Positions 1-8,710 of a stretch of DNA of 64,000 nt are shown piece by piece. The position numbers were made by a program, and so were the translations under genes. The stretch is taken from positions 806,001 through 870,000 of the forward strand of contig NZ_AP026978.1 of assembly GCF_027924405.1 (NCBI RefSeq), read 5' to 3'. Every line of letters begins with the position of its first letter. Position 1 is the first letter of the stretch. Under the pieces are notes generated by a model. That model saw only the letters and a program-made list of their open reading frames with translations, was not told the origin of the DNA and did no database searches. Source of the stretch: Nocardia sputorum. Its GTDB lineage: Bacteria; Actinomycetota; Actinomycetes; Mycobacteriales; Mycobacteriaceae.

Positions 1-851
1 CGGGTCGGCAGAATGTTCTCCACCAGATTCGGCCGGTTGGTGTTGTTCCAGATCTCTTGTGCGGCGGCGGTCGCCTGCTCGTCGGTGAATCCGGAGTAGT
101 GGTGGAAATGCGCGTTCGGGTCGGCGAAAGCGGTCTTGCGCAAGGTGAGAAACCGTTGCACATACCACTTCTCGATGTCCTCGATGCGAGCGTCGACGTA
201 GATCGAGAAGTCGAACAGATCCGAGACCATCAGGCGCGGGCCGGTCTGCAGGACGTTCAAACCTTCCACGATCAGAATGTCGGGCTGGCGTACGCAGTGC
301 AGCTTGCTCGGCACGATGTCGTAGGAGATGTGCGAATACACCGGGGCGCAGACCTCGGCCGCGCCGGATTTCACCTCGGTGACGAATCGCAGCAGCTTGC
401 GGCGGTCGTAACTCTCCGGAAACCCCTTGCGGTGCATGATGCCGCGCCGGGTGAGTTCCGCGGTGGGATAGAGGAATCCGTCGGTGGTGACCAGGTCGAC
501 CCGCGGGTGGTGATCCCAGCGGGCCAGCAGCGCTTGCAGCACGCGGGCGGTGGTGGACTTGCCCACCGCGACGCTGCCCGCCACCCCGATCACGAACGGT
601 ACCTGCTGGTCGGGATGAGTTTCGCCGAGAAAGGTCGCGGTCGCGGCGAACAGCCGCTGACGCGCGGCCACTTGCAGATGGATGAGACGAGCGAGCGGAA
701 GATAGACCTCCGCGACTTCCTCGAGATCGATCTGTTCCCCGAGACCGCGCAAGCCGATGAGTTCTTCCTCGGTGAGCACCAGAGGAGTCGATTTACGCAG
801 GGTCCGCCACTGTTTCCGGTCGAATTCCACGTATGGACTCGGCTCGCTCAT
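1..851 (-). CDS. coaA: Pantothenate kinase type I, 3' end outside window
   Basis: ATP-dependent phosphorylation of pantothenate, the first and controlling step of coenzyme A synthesis; cytosolic. Reading the minus strand from the ATG at 851-849 gives 283 residues before the window edge; the family is usually about 310-320 residues, so only the C-terminus is missing. A P-loop GSVAVGKS is at about residues 92-99, followed by the family segments VDLVTTDGF and [11 protein letters not shown]. The gene is divergent from the DUF885 gene, with about 180 bp between them. In M. tuberculosis coaA likewise sits next to glyA (recalled), so this is backbone. The open reading frame on the opposite strand is a shadow. 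Confidence 0.96.
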   Translation of the reverse strand, partial: MSEPSPYVEFDRKQWRTLRKSTPLVLTEEELIGLRGLGEQIDLEEVAEVYLPLARLIHLQVAARQRLFAATATFLGETHPDQQVPFVIGVAGSVAVGKSTTARVLQALLARWDHHPRVDLVTTDGFLYPTAELTRRGIMHRKGFPESYDRRKLLRFVTEVKSGAAEVCAPVYSHISYDIVPSKLHCVRQPDILIVEGLNVLQTGPRLMVSDLFDFSIYVDARIEDIEKWYVQRFLTLRKTAFADPNAHFHHYSGFTDEQATAAAQEIWNNTNRPNLVENILPT

Positions 852-1029
852 TCGTGCCACTTACCCGACACTCCGTTTCGGCAAACACGCACAGTCAGGG
901 TGCGGATCCGGTGAGATTCGGTCTAGCTGTCGCCGCATAGCCGAATTCTGCTCCGCGTCACACGAGTGGGATGAGCGGGGTACCACTACCCGTTGGTAAC
1001 CCGCTCGATGAGCCAGGTGCGAGCCGCTA

Positions 1030-2241
1030 ATGTCGGCTGGCATGGAAGCGCATCCGCTCGTGACCGAATACCTGCGGCTCGGCCTCGCCTTCGACCGGCT
1101 GGAGGAAGGCTTCGTCGACGCCTACACCGGCGACCCCGCGCTGCGCCGCGAGGTGCAGAACGCGCCCGCGCCGCAGCCGCGCGAGCTGGCTCGTCGCGCC
1201 GCCGAGTTGCGCGCCGCGGTGCCGGAGGCCGGGTTGGCGCCGGAGCGCGCCGAGTTCCTCGATGTGCACCTGCGCGCGCTGGAGTGTTCCGGACGGAAGT
1301 TCGCCGGCGACGACATCGGGTTCGTCGAGGAGGTCCGCGCCTACTTCGACGTCGACATCGCGCCCGGCGACGTGGACGACTACCGCGACGCGCACCGGCA
1401 GATGGACGAGGTGCTCGCCGGAGACGGTCCGCTGGCCGAACGGGTGGCCGCGCATCGCAAGGCCGACGAGATCCCGCCGGAGCGCCTGGCGGTGTGCGTC
1501 GAGGCGTTCTCCAGCGCGCTGCGCGAACTGGTCCGCGCCCGGTATCCGCTGCCGGACCACGAGCACGTGACCTACGAGGTGGTCGGCGACAAGCCGTGGT
1601 CCGGGTTCAACTACTACCTGGGCAACTACCACTCCCGAGTGGCGATCAATTCCGACCTGAAGCAGCACATGGCGCATCTGCCACAGCTGATCGCGCACGA
1701 GTCCTACCCGGGGCACCACACGGAGCACTGCCGCAAGGAGGCCGGGCTGGTCGCCGCCGGGCAGGCCGAGCAGACGCTGTTCCTGGTGAACACGCCGCAG
1801 TGCCTGATGGCCGAGGGGCTCGCCGATCTGGCGCTGCGTTCGATCGTCGGGCCCGGTTGGGGCAAGTGGGCGCAGGAGATCTACGCGGATCTGGGCCTGC
1901 GCTTCGACGGCGAACGAGCCGAACGTCTTTCGACCGCCTCGGCCAAGCTGCTGAACGTGCGCCAGGACGCCGCGCTGCTGCTGCACGACCGCGGGCGGTC
2001 GGCCGACGAGGTGGCGGAGTTCTTGCAGACCTGGAGCCTGACGACGCCGGAGCGGGCGCGCCAGTCGCTGCGATTCCTGTCCTCGCCGCTGTGGCGCGCC
2101 TACATCTCCACCTACGTCGAGGGATACCGGCTGCTGGGCGGCTGGCTCGATCGCGCGGTCGACGCCGAGGACCGCGCCGATCGTTTCCGCAGACTGCTCG
2201 ACGAGCCGCTGACACCGGGCGCGGTGCGCGCCGCGGCGTGA
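1030..2241 (+). CDS. DUF885 family protein, putative metallohydrolase
   Basis: About 400 residues matching the DUF885 pattern, a family of predicted zinc-dependent hydrolases of unknown substrate. The motif HESYPGHHTEH begins at residue 223; HExxxGHH is the presumed metal-binding and catalytic core. A glutamate in MAEGLADLAL about 45 residues later is a candidate third ligand. No signal peptide is seen, so it is probably cytosolic. The ATG at 1030 overlaps a -10-like TAATGT (1028-1033); the in-frame ATG at 1042 lies 8 nt after that box and may be a leaderless true start. It is divergent from coaA. Family assignment is from motif and overall resemblance; the substrate is unknown. Confidence 0.8.
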   Translation: MSAGMEAHPLVTEYLRLGLAFDRLEEGFVDAYTGDPALRREVQNAPAPQPRELARRAAELRAAVPEAGLAPERAEFLDVHLRALECSGRKFAGDDIGFVEEVRAYFDVDIAPGDVDDYRDAHRQMDEVLAGDGPLAERVAAHRKADEIPPERLAVCVEAFSSALRELVRARYPLPDHEHVTYEVVGDKPWSGFNYYLGNYHSRVAINSDLKQHMAHLPQLIAHESYPGHHTEHCRKEAGLVAAGQAEQTLFLVNTPQCLMAEGLADLALRSIVGPGWGKWAQEIYADLGLRFDGERAERLSTASAKLLNVRQDAALLLHDRGRSADEVAEFLQTWSLTTPERARQSLRFLSSPLWRAYISTYVEGYRLLGGWLDRAVDAEDRADRFRRLLDEPLTPGAVRAAA

Positions 2242-2244
2242 GGG

Positions 2245-2358
2245 CTACTGGATCACCGCGCAGCCCTGTCCGCCCGCCGAGATGCTGCACAGCAGCAGCG
2301 AGAGGGTGCGCAGCAGCGCCTCGACCGGAGAGGCGGGCACCGAGACCAAGCCGACCAT
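2245..2358 (-). CDS. Possible 37-aa hydrophobic peptide
   Basis: A short reading frame (37 codons plus TAG) in the 300 bp between the DUF885 gene and the deazaflavin reductase. It starts with ATG and is preceded by GAAGGA at a good Shine-Dalgarno distance. The peptide begins MVGLVSVPASPVEALLRT, continues with a leucine-rich stretch and ends in GGQGCAVIQ, so it could lie in a membrane. It was found by reading the gap, and no homologue is recalled with certainty. The ribosome-binding site and clean amino-acid pattern favour a real gene, but length alone cannot exclude chance. The rest of the gap (2359-2541) holds nothing recognisable. Confidence 0.4.
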   Translation of the reverse strand: MVGLVSVPASPVEALLRTLSLLLCSISAGGQGCAVIQ

Positions 2359-2541
2359 GTTCGTTCCTTCGTCAGGTGTTCGTGGACTGTCACCGAGGAA
2401 ACCGGTCGCCCACCAGCGCTCGTTACCGCTTGTGGAGCCCCATGAATCGGTGGCCCGGTCAGACGCTTCGCCTCGGCGCGCACGGCCGCCGCGTCCGTCG
2501 TCGCCGGGACCACGCGGTCGCGGGTTCCCGGGGCGCGGCGG

Positions 2542-2991
2542 TCAGGCGCCCGCGAAGGTGATGCGCACCGAGATCGGGTCGCTCTCCAGCGCTTTCATGG
2601 TGCGCTCGGCGACCGCGGCGGCGACGCGGCCCTTGGCGAACGTGCGTGAGCGAGCCACCACGTCGTCCTGCGGAACGAACGCCGCCGTGCCGGTGCGCCA
2701 GTGGCTGCCCTGCCGGAGCCGGACGTGCGGGTCGGCGGCGATGTTGCGGGCCCACCCGGACCGATAGCCGTGCTGCGAGATCAGCCACGCGCCCGTCGCG
2801 TCGATCGACGCGGTGACCGGCACCCGCCGCGGCCGGCCCGATCTCGCGCCGATCGTCTCCAGTTCGGCGATCAGCGACGACCGGACGCCGAGCCGGTCGA
2901 GCAGGCCGACGGCCGGGTTGACCAGGTAGCGGCCGATCAGGCGTTCGCGCCGGAACTTGCGTACCGCGGCGCTCGGTGTTCGTCCCGCCAT
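2542..2991 (-). CDS. Deazaflavin (F420)-dependent nitroreductase-family protein
   Basis: 149 residues of the DDN-like split beta-barrel family, typical of F420-using actinobacteria. Family features are the N-terminal basic helix, IGARSGRPRRVPV, the HGYRSGWARNIAADPHVRLRQG segment in the middle, and an ending rich in short beta strands. Such proteins use reduced F420 or a flavin to reduce diverse substrates; the substrate here is unknown. The start ATG follows GAGGAG at optimal distance. It lies 11 bp downstream of the PaaI-type thioesterase on the same strand, so the two probably form one operon under the divergent TetR regulator. Confidence 0.85.
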   Translation of the reverse strand: MAGRTPSAAVRKFRRERLIGRYLVNPAVGLLDRLGVRSSLIAELETIGARSGRPRRVPVTASIDATGAWLISQHGYRSGWARNIAADPHVRLRQGSHWRTGTAAFVPQDDVVARSRTFAKGRVAAAVAERTMKALESDPISVRITFAGA

Positions 2992-3002
2992 GGCAGTGCT
3001 CC

Positions 3003-3467
3003 TCAGGGTCGATGGTGCGGCCGGAAGATGGCGCAGGTGGTGGTGGCGTGCGCGACCAGGCGGCCCTGCTCGTCGACCACGCGTCCCTCGGCGGTCGCGG
3101 TGGTGCGTCCGACGTGGATGGTGGTGCCGGTCGCGGTGAGGCGCTGTCCGTCGGTGGGCACGGCGCGGATGTAGTTGATCTTCAGTTCCAGTGTCGTGTA
3201 CCCGACCCCGGCCTCCAGCGTGGTGTGCACCGCGCAGCCCATCACCGAGTCGAGCAGGGTGGCGCAGATGCCGCCGTGCGTGGTGCCGAGCGGGTTGGCG
3301 AAGTCGGGCCTGGTGCGCAGGCTGAAGACCACCTTGCCGTGTTCGAGTTCGCCGACCTCGATGCCGAGCAGGTCGCCGATGAACGGCGGGCGATCCGTCC
3401 TGGTCATCGCGGTGCGCAGGAGTTCAAGACCGGACAGCTGAGCCAGGTCCACGGTGGCTTCGGACAT
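3003..3467 (-). CDS. PaaI-family thioesterase (hotdog fold)
   Basis: Predicted acyl-CoA thioesterase of 154 residues. The central region FANPLGTTHGGICATLLDS is the hotdog-fold active-site segment (HGG followed by a D about six residues on), and YTTLELKINYIRA is the matching strand pair. The ATG at 3467 is preceded by AAAGGA; a longer frame upstream runs through the operator palindromes and is not a plausible start. It is divergent from a TetR gene, and two copies of an ACCGATCGGT palindrome lie between them, so repression by that TetR is likely. It is probably co-transcribed with the downstream deazaflavin reductase. Confidence 0.88.
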   Translation of the reverse strand: MSEATVDLAQLSGLELLRTAMTRTDRPPFIGDLLGIEVGELEHGKVVFSLRTRPDFANPLGTTHGGICATLLDSVMGCAVHTTLEAGVGYTTLELKINYIRAVPTDGQRLTATGTTIHVGRTTATAEGRVVDEQGRLVAHATTTCAIFRPHHRP

Positions 3468-3483
3468 TTGTCCATCCTTTCGA

Positions 3484-3535
3484 TGAACCGATCGGTCCAC
3501 ATCTGACATGATTGCAACATGGACCGATCGGTTCA
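3484..3535. promoter_or_regulatory. Paired TetR operators in divergent promoter
   Basis: Two palindromes sharing the core ACCGATCGGT occur at 3487-3496 and 3523-3532. The wider sites, 3484-3499 and 3520-3535, are reverse complements of each other, with centres 36 bp apart. They fill the space between the thioesterase start (3467) and the TetR start (3561). This layout is typical of a TetR regulator controlling itself and its divergent neighbour. The repeats are read directly; binding is inferred. Confidence 0.8.
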
Positions 3536-3560
3536 CGCAACCCTCGGGCAAGGAGTTCGC

Positions 3561-4139
3561 ATGACGGCAGGGCCGCGCACCAGGCTGATCGAAAGCGCCA
3601 TCGAACTGGTCCGCGAGCAGGGCGTGCACGCCGCGGGGCTGGCCGCCTTGCTGGAACGCGGCAACGCCTCGCGCAACTCGCTCTACCAGCACTTCCCCGC
3701 GGGCAAGGGCGAGCTCGTCGAGACCGCCACCCGGGTCGCGGGCGCGCGGATCGGCGAGGTGATCGACAAGGTCACCGCCGCGCCGCCACGTCGCTGGTTC
3801 GACGCGCTGCTCGATTGGTGGGTCACCGCGCTCGAGCGGACCGGCTATCGCGCCGGATGCCCGGTCGTCGGGGCCGCGCTGGCCGAGGGGGAGCCCCGGG
3901 TGCAGGCCGCCGCGGGCGAGGTCTTCGCCGCCTGGCACGAGCGGCTCGGCGCGGCGCTGGTGGCCGCGGGCATGTCCGCCGAGGAGGCGCGCTCCTTCAG
4001 CAGCTTCGCGTTCAGCGCGATGGAGGGAGCCATCGTGCAGGCGCGGGCCATGAAATCCACGCGGCCGCTGGAAGACGCGCAGCGGCATCTCGCGGCGTTG
4101 CTGGCGAACTACCTGCCGGAGGACGGCGAATCCCGCTGA
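3561..4139 (+). CDS. TetR-family regulator (LmrA/YxaF-like)
   Basis: 192 residues. The N-terminal HTH spans about residues 7-52 and ends in the typical SLYQHFPAGKGELV. The C-terminal part (CPVVGAAL near residue 110) resembles the LmrA/YxaF-type ligand domain. The ATG at 3561 follows AAGGAG. An upstream in-frame ATG at 3519 would translate straight through the second operator and is rejected. It very probably represses itself and the divergent thioesterase-reductase pair. The ligand is unknown; an acyl-CoA or aromatic compound would suit the neighbours, but that is inference. Confidence 0.9.
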   Translation: MTAGPRTRLIESAIELVREQGVHAAGLAALLERGNASRNSLYQHFPAGKGELVETATRVAGARIGEVIDKVTAAPPRRWFDALLDWWVTALERTGYRAGCPVVGAALAEGEPRVQAAAGEVFAAWHERLGAALVAAGMSAEEARSFSSFAFSAMEGAIVQARAMKSTRPLEDAQRHLAALLANYLPEDGESR

Positions 4140-4261
4140 ACGTCCGTCGCCGGGGTCGACGTAGGCGCGGAGCGTGTCGCACGTCACGAAAGGACCGTGC
4201 GACGCGCCAGCGCCCACCGGGAGGGATGAACCCCCTGCTCGAGGGCCGGGCACACGGCCCA

Positions 4262-4267
4262 TAGACT
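4262..4267 (+). promoter_or_regulatory. -10 box of a leaderless glyA transcript
   Basis: TAGACT lies 6 nt before the GTG start of glyA, leaving no room for a ribosome-binding site. The transcript should begin at or next to the start codon. The same arrangement is seen at desA, fumC, ispH, the DUF4245 gene and several others in this window. Confidence 0.65.
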
Positions 4268-4273
4268 GAGGTC

Positions 4274-5569
4274 GTGACGCAGACGACCGCCTCTGTCAAT
4301 TCCCAGTCTCTCGGTGAGCTCGATCCGGAGCTCGCTGCCGCGATGGCAGGCGAGCTCGCCCGCGAACGCGACACGCTCGAGATGATCGCCTCGGAGAACT
4401 TCGTGCCGCGCGCGGTGCTGCAGGCGCAGGGCAGCGTGCTGACCAACAAGTACGCCGAGGGCTACCCGGGGCGGCGCTACTACGGCGGCTGCGAGCACGT
4501 CGACGTGGTGGAGACGCTGGCGCGCGACCGCGCCAAGGAGCTGTTCGGCGCCGAATTCGCCAACGTGCAGCCGCATTCCGGCGCGCAGGCCAACGCCGCG
4601 GTGCTGATGTCGCTGATGGACCCGGGCGACAAGCTGCTCGGTCTCGACCTCGCGCACGGCGGTCACCTGACCCACGGCATGCGCCTGAACTTCTCCGGCA
4701 AGCTCTACGAAGTGCACTCCTACGGGGTGAGCAAGGAAGACCACCGCGTCGACATGGACGAGGTGCGTGACATCGCCCTGCGGGCGCGCCCGAAGGTGAT
4801 CGTGGCGGGCTGGTCGGCCTACCCGCGCCACCAGGACTTCGCGGCGTTCCGCTCGATCGCCGACGAGGTCGGCGCCTACCTGTGGGTGGACATGGCCCAC
4901 TTCGCCGGTCTGGTCGCCGCCGGTCTGCACCCCTCGCCGGTGCCCTACGCCGACGTGGTGTCCTCGACCGTGCACAAGACCCTCGGCGGTCCGCGCTCCG
5001 GCCTCATCCTGGCCAAGCAGGAGTACGCGAAGAAGCTGAACAGCTCGGTGTTCCCGGGCCAGCAGGGCGGCCCGCTCATGCACGCCATCGCCGCCAAGGC
5101 CGTCGCGTTCAAGATCGCCGCGAGCGAGGAGTTCCGCAACCGGCAGGAGCGCACCCTGTCCGGCGCGAAGATCCTGGCCGAGCGGCTCACCGCCGCCGAC
5201 GTCAAAGACAAGGGCATCAGCGTGCTCACCGGCGGCACCGACGTGCATTTGGTGCTGGTCGACCTGCGCAACTCCGAACTCGACGGCCAGCAGGGCGAGG
5301 ACTTGCTGCACGAGATCGGTATCACCGTGAACCGCAATGCCGTTCCGTTCGACCCGCGTCCCCCGATGGTCACCTCCGGCCTGCGCATCGGCACCGCCGC
5401 CCTGGCCACCCGCGGCTTCGGCGACACCGAGTTCGCCGAGGTCGCCGACATCATCGCGGGCGCGCTGGCCGGTGGCGCCGACCTGGACGCGCTGCGGGCC
5501 CGGGTGAGCAAGCTGGCCAAGGACGTCCCGCTGTACGACGGCCTGGAGGACTGGCGCCTGCTGGGCTGA
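4274..5569 (+). CDS. glyA: Serine hydroxymethyltransferase
   Basis: PLP enzyme interconverting serine and glycine while charging tetrahydrofolate with a one-carbon unit; cytosolic and essential in most bacteria. 431 residues is full length. The family start [33 protein letters not shown] and the PLP lysine in [13 protein letters not shown] (K235) are all present. It starts with GTG and appears leaderless, with TAGACT just upstream. It ends 21 bp from the convergent EspG-type gene. It is part of the conserved coaA-glyA neighbourhood. Confidence 0.98.
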   Translation: MTQTTASVNSQSLGELDPELAAAMAGELARERDTLEMIASENFVPRAVLQAQGSVLTNKYAEGYPGRRYYGGCEHVDVVETLARDRAKELFGAEFANVQPHSGAQANAAVLMSLMDPGDKLLGLDLAHGGHLTHGMRLNFSGKLYEVHSYGVSKEDHRVDMDEVRDIALRARPKVIVAGWSAYPRHQDFAAFRSIADEVGAYLWVDMAHFAGLVAAGLHPSPVPYADVVSSTVHKTLGGPRSGLILAKQEYAKKLNSSVFPGQQGGPLMHAIAAKAVAFKIAASEEFRNRQERTLSGAKILAERLTAADVKDKGISVLTGGTDVHLVLVDLRNSELDGQQGEDLLHEIGITVNRNAVPFDPRPPMVTSGLRIGTAALATRGFGDTEFAEVADIIAGALAGGADLDALRARVSKLAKDVPLYDGLEDWRLLG

Positions 5570-5590
5570 CGGGGGGTTTCGCGCGGCGGC

Positions 5591-6331
5591 TCAACGATCC
5601 ATGCGCGCCTTGGCTCGCACGATCGACTCGTCCAGGTAGCGAGCGATATCGGCGCTGGTCCCGGGGCGGATCATCAGCGCTCGGTTCGCGGGGACCTCGC
5701 AGTAGCGGCCGTCGGGCGTGTCGATCCAGCGGAGGCGGCCGGTGCGCAACGGTTCGGCGTTGCGCGGGCCGAGGAGCACGACCGCGGTGCCGCGGGTGGT
5801 GCACGACTGCCGCCAGAAACGCCGGTAGCGTTCCTTGGCCTGGCTGGCCGGCGCGTTCCCGAACAAGTCGGGGCGGTCGTCGTTGAGATCGTCCAGCAGG
5901 AAACTCCTCTCGCCGACGGTCCCGGCGGGGGTGTCCGGCAGCGAGCGCACCACTTCGGTGGCGAGCTGGTCGGTTCGACAGCGCCGCAACAGCACTCGCC
6001 CGCCGTCGGGTGCGGGCGATTGCACGGCGAGCACACCGGAGCCGCCGCGCGTGCCGCAGGCGACGACGCGCAGTTCGACGCCCTCGCGCGTGTTGTCGTA
6101 GCCGAACAGTTCCACGCGCCAGTCGGGACCGGCCAGCGTGGTGATCGCGCCGCGCAGCGGCAGCCGCTCGTCCCGGCCCAGCTCGGCGCGGAACTGTCGT
6201 TGATACTCCTGGTACTCGTGCAAACCGGGGAACCGGCTGGTGAACCGGAATGGGAACGGCATGCGATCCTGTCCGGTCCCGAACCACGCCGCGGCGAACT
6301 GTTCGGCCGACAGCGACCACTGCGCGGTCAT
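5591..6331 (-). CDS. ESX secretion-associated protein, EspG-like
   Basis: 246 residues resembling the EspG family, cytosolic chaperones that bind PE/PPE-type type VII secretion substrates. The opening WSLSAEQFAAAWFGTG and an internal LFGYDNTREGVELRVVACG fit the alternating beta-sheet/helix EspG fold. It is the last gene of a four-gene operon; its ATG overlaps the stop of the WXG/PPE-like gene by 4 nt (ATGA). The context supports a chaperone for that upstream product. No ESX core genes (eccB-eccE, mycP) are in the window, so this is an orphan accessory operon. Confidence 0.8.
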   Translation of the reverse strand: MTAQWSLSAEQFAAAWFGTGQDRMPFPFRFTSRFPGLHEYQEYQRQFRAELGRDERLPLRGAITTLAGPDWRVELFGYDNTREGVELRVVACGTRGGSGVLAVQSPAPDGGRVLLRRCRTDQLATEVVRSLPDTPAGTVGERSFLLDDLNDDRPDLFGNAPASQAKERYRRFWRQSCTTRGTAVVLLGPRNAEPLRTGRLRWIDTPDGRYCEVPANRALMIRPGTSADIARYLDESIVRAKARMDR

Positions 6332-7518
6332 TTCTCGCCCAGTGCGGGCGGCACGGTCGGCTGCACCTCGCCGAGCAACTCCTTCGCGTGTTCCTCGGTG
6401 CGCAGGTATTTCGGCGACTTGTGCTCCTCGTCCTCCGCGCGCCTGCCGCGCAGGCCCGGTGGGACCATGCCCGAGTAGCCCGAGCCGACGGGCGTCGACG
6501 CGCGTCCCAGCGCGTTGGACTGCGGATTCGCCGCCGCCGGGGCGGTGGGTTGAGCGGGACGCGACGTGCCCGACCGCGCCTGGTTGTCCGCGACGCCGGG
6601 GGAGCCGGCCGCCCCGGGCGTGCCCGACCGAGACCGCGTGCCGTTCGGTCTGCCGTCGAACGACGTCGGGACAACGGCGGTGGGTGTGGCGGCGGGTGCC
6701 GTCGTAGGGACGAAGGGTGTAGCCGGAGACGTCTGCGTCCTGGTGGTGGACGCCGGCGTGGTCGCCGCGGTGTCCTGACTCTGCGAAACAGCCTGTGACG
6801 TGGTTGTTTCCGCGGCGTTTTCCGCCGTCGGCTGTGTCGGCTCGTCCGGCGTGCCTTCCCCCTCCACCTCGCCGGGCGAGGCGGTGCCTTCGGGTGCAGG
6901 CTTGTCGTCGGCGGAGGAATTGCCGGAGGCAGGGCGGCCGCTGTCCACCGGTTGCGAACCGGCGCTCGGGTTCACTTCCGTCCCGGTGCTCGTTTCGACA
7001 CCCGTCGGCGTCGTGGCGGCGGGGCTGACCGGAGGCGGCAGCGTCGGGATGGCCGGGGCGGTGGCTCCGTACGGCTGGATGTACTGGGTGTTCATCTCGT
7101 CGCGAGCCTGCTCCTCCCGCGAGTTGCGCTGTTCCGGATTCGCCGCGCCGGCCGACGCGTCCACCAGGTCGGGCACCGACGATTTGAACTTCGACGCCGC
7201 GTTCGCCGCCGCCGACAGCGGCAGACTCTGCGCGCTCAGGGCCTCACCGAGTTCGCCCACCCGCCCGGCGTAGTCCCGTACGCCACGGACCGCGCTCTCG
7301 GCCGCCGCACCCTCCCAATGTTGTTCCACCGCCTTCTTGACGGCGTCCTCGAAGCGCTGCCCCGCGTTCGTGACCGCCGCCGCGATGGCCGACCATGCGG
7401 CGAACGCGCCGTCGAGCCCGGCCGGATTCATGGCGTCGGCCGCCTGCTTGATCTCGGCATGCGAGAAGCTCTGAGCATTCTCCGGATTGGTGATCGCACG
7501 GCCGTCGGTTTGTCTCAT
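6328..7518 (-). CDS. WXG/PPE-like type VII secretion substrate, proline/threonine-rich
   Basis: 396 residues. Residues about 1-135 are alpha-helical and alanine-rich, with a WSAIAAAVTNAG helix and HWEGAAAESAVRGV, the W-x-G turn of ESX substrates. From about residue 150 the chain becomes a long low-complexity tail rich in P, T, A, S and G with little fold, ending in a charged segment. This is the layout of a secreted or surface-exposed PPE-like effector in Nocardia. It overlaps the EspG-like gene by 4 nt and follows the DUF3558 lipoprotein gene by 20 nt. Function beyond secretion is unknown. Confidence 0.75.
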   Translation of the reverse strand: MRQTDGRAITNPENAQSFSHAEIKQAADAMNPAGLDGAFAAWSAIAAAVTNAGQRFEDAVKKAVEQHWEGAAAESAVRGVRDYAGRVGELGEALSAQSLPLSAAANAASKFKSSVPDLVDASAGAANPEQRNSREEQARDEMNTQYIQPYGATAPAIPTLPPPVSPAATTPTGVETSTGTEVNPSAGSQPVDSGRPASGNSSADDKPAPEGTASPGEVEGEGTPDEPTQPTAENAAETTTSQAVSQSQDTAATTPASTTRTQTSPATPFVPTTAPAATPTAVVPTSFDGRPNGTRSRSGTPGAAGSPGVADNQARSGTSRPAQPTAPAAANPQSNALGRASTPVGSGYSGMVPPGLRGRRAEDEEHKSPKYLRTEEHAKELLGEVQPTVPPALGEK

Positions 7519-7538
7519 GATTCGCTTCCCCCGGGTAT

Positions 7539-8138
7539 TCAGCTGCCCGCCGGCAGCAGCGGTGCGACTGCTCGGGCGATATCGGTGGCGTTGTCACACG
7601 GCGACAGTTTTCGTGGATGCTTGCCGCTCGGATCATCGACGAGGACGTACAGGGAGCCATCGTGCATCTCGATGTTGACCGTGCAGCCGCCTGGAACGTC
7701 CGGGCGAGCTTCGTACTTCAACCCGTTACGGCTGCCGATGGGGACACCTGTGGCCGCGGGAAACCTGTCCTTGACCTGGTCAAGCGTCCCGTTGGTCGTC
7801 TGGACCGTGAAACTGTATCCGGCTCGTGCAACGTACCGGCAGCCTTTCCAGCTGATCCCGTCGGTGCTGTTCTGCTTCGGTGCGGGGGGCAGCGCGTCCC
7901 ATTGGTGCTCGGCCAAGAACTGTGCGGTCAAGGCGGTGCAGGGATCGAACGAGGTCTGCCGACCTGCCTCGACGCTGGTGCTTGCTCCGGTGCGCGAGGT
8001 ATCCGGCGCTCTGCTCGACGTCGTCGGCTCCGATGACGTGGTCTCCCCACCGCAACCGGTGAACAATACGGCCAGTATCGAGGCTGTGGTCACGAAAAGC
8101 GTTTCCTGCCATCGACTTCTGTTTATGCAGCCGGTCAT
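7539..8138 (-). CDS. DUF3558 lipoprotein
   Basis: 199 residues. A basic N-terminus and hydrophobic stretch are followed by a lipobox ending at Cys29 (VLFTGC), then a Ser/Thr-rich linker. The FDPCTALT segment and later WKGCRYVARAGYSF match the DUF3558 family of exported actinobacterial lipoproteins. The ATG is chosen because it overlaps the upstream stop (ATGA, 4 nt), which indicates translational coupling; a longer frame would overlap the upstream gene. In Nocardia such genes often sit with ESX-type genes. Role unknown. Confidence 0.82.
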   Translation of the reverse strand: MTGCINRSRWQETLFVTTASILAVLFTGCGGETTSSEPTTSSRAPDTSRTGASTSVEAGRQTSFDPCTALTAQFLAEHQWDALPPAPKQNSTDGISWKGCRYVARAGYSFTVQTTNGTLDQVKDRFPAATGVPIGSRNGLKYEARPDVPGGCTVNIEMHDGSLYVLVDDPSGKHPRKLSPCDNATDIARAVAPLLPAGS

Positions 8139-8521
8139 ACGCGGAGCTCCCGCATCTTGGCCGCGAACTCGGCGTCGGTGCGCTGATAGGTGTCGCTGAT
8201 CGCCTTGAACATGGCGCGGATCTCTTCCGCGACTGCGATGTACTCGTTGAGAGTGTCGTAGGCATTGTTCGGACCGCCGAACGCCTTCTCCCGGAACAGC
8301 CGGACGAGTTCCACCGCCGACGAGAGGCGCGGTATGTCCTCGCCCAAACCCCACTGCGCTTTCTCGCCGAGCTCACGAGCATCCGCACGGGCGCCGGTGA
8401 GCTGGTCGATCAGCTCCCCGCACGCCTGGTCGATCTCCACGAACCCTTGCGGGTCCATCCGCACCCGCAAGGCCCCGGTTTTCGCAGCCTCGATGTACCC
8501 GGGAAACGGGCTGTCCGCCAT
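8135..8521 (-). CDS. Helical protein heading an ESX-associated operon
   Basis: 128 residues, almost entirely predicted helix: an N-terminal short region, then VEIDQACGELIDQLTGARADA, and a second long helix from about residue 75 to the end. This is a hairpin like the ESX/WXG100 or PE fold, but it has no clear W-x-G. It is first in the operon, with 4-nt overlap to the DUF3558 gene. It is probably a small ESX-like partner of the PPE-like protein encoded two genes on; that is inference from size, helicity and position. Confidence 0.7.
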   Translation of the reverse strand: MADSPFPGYIEAAKTGALRVRMDPQGFVEIDQACGELIDQLTGARADARELGEKAQWGLGEDIPRLSSAVELVRLFREKAFGGPNNAYDTLNEYIAVAEEIRAMFKAISDTYQRTDAEFAAKMRELRV

Positions 8522-8710
8522 CGCCGCCCCTTCCGTCAGTGCCGTCTGACCTTATAGACGCGCCCCGTCTCGCTCCGGTTCCATCGAAACACAACGGGTT
8601 CCACGGGGAATCTCGTCGCGCCGGTCGTCTTCGCCGGTGTGACGGTCCAGAGCTGGGATGATGTGCCGAGTCCCGGCGGTCAGTGGGCTGTCAAGGCGGC
8701 TGACGAACGG

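Noticed and set aside
3519..3560. N-terminal extension of the TetR regulator from ATG 3519
   Set aside because: The extension would translate the operator palindrome; the ATG at 3561 has AAGGAG at proper distance and gives the normal family start.
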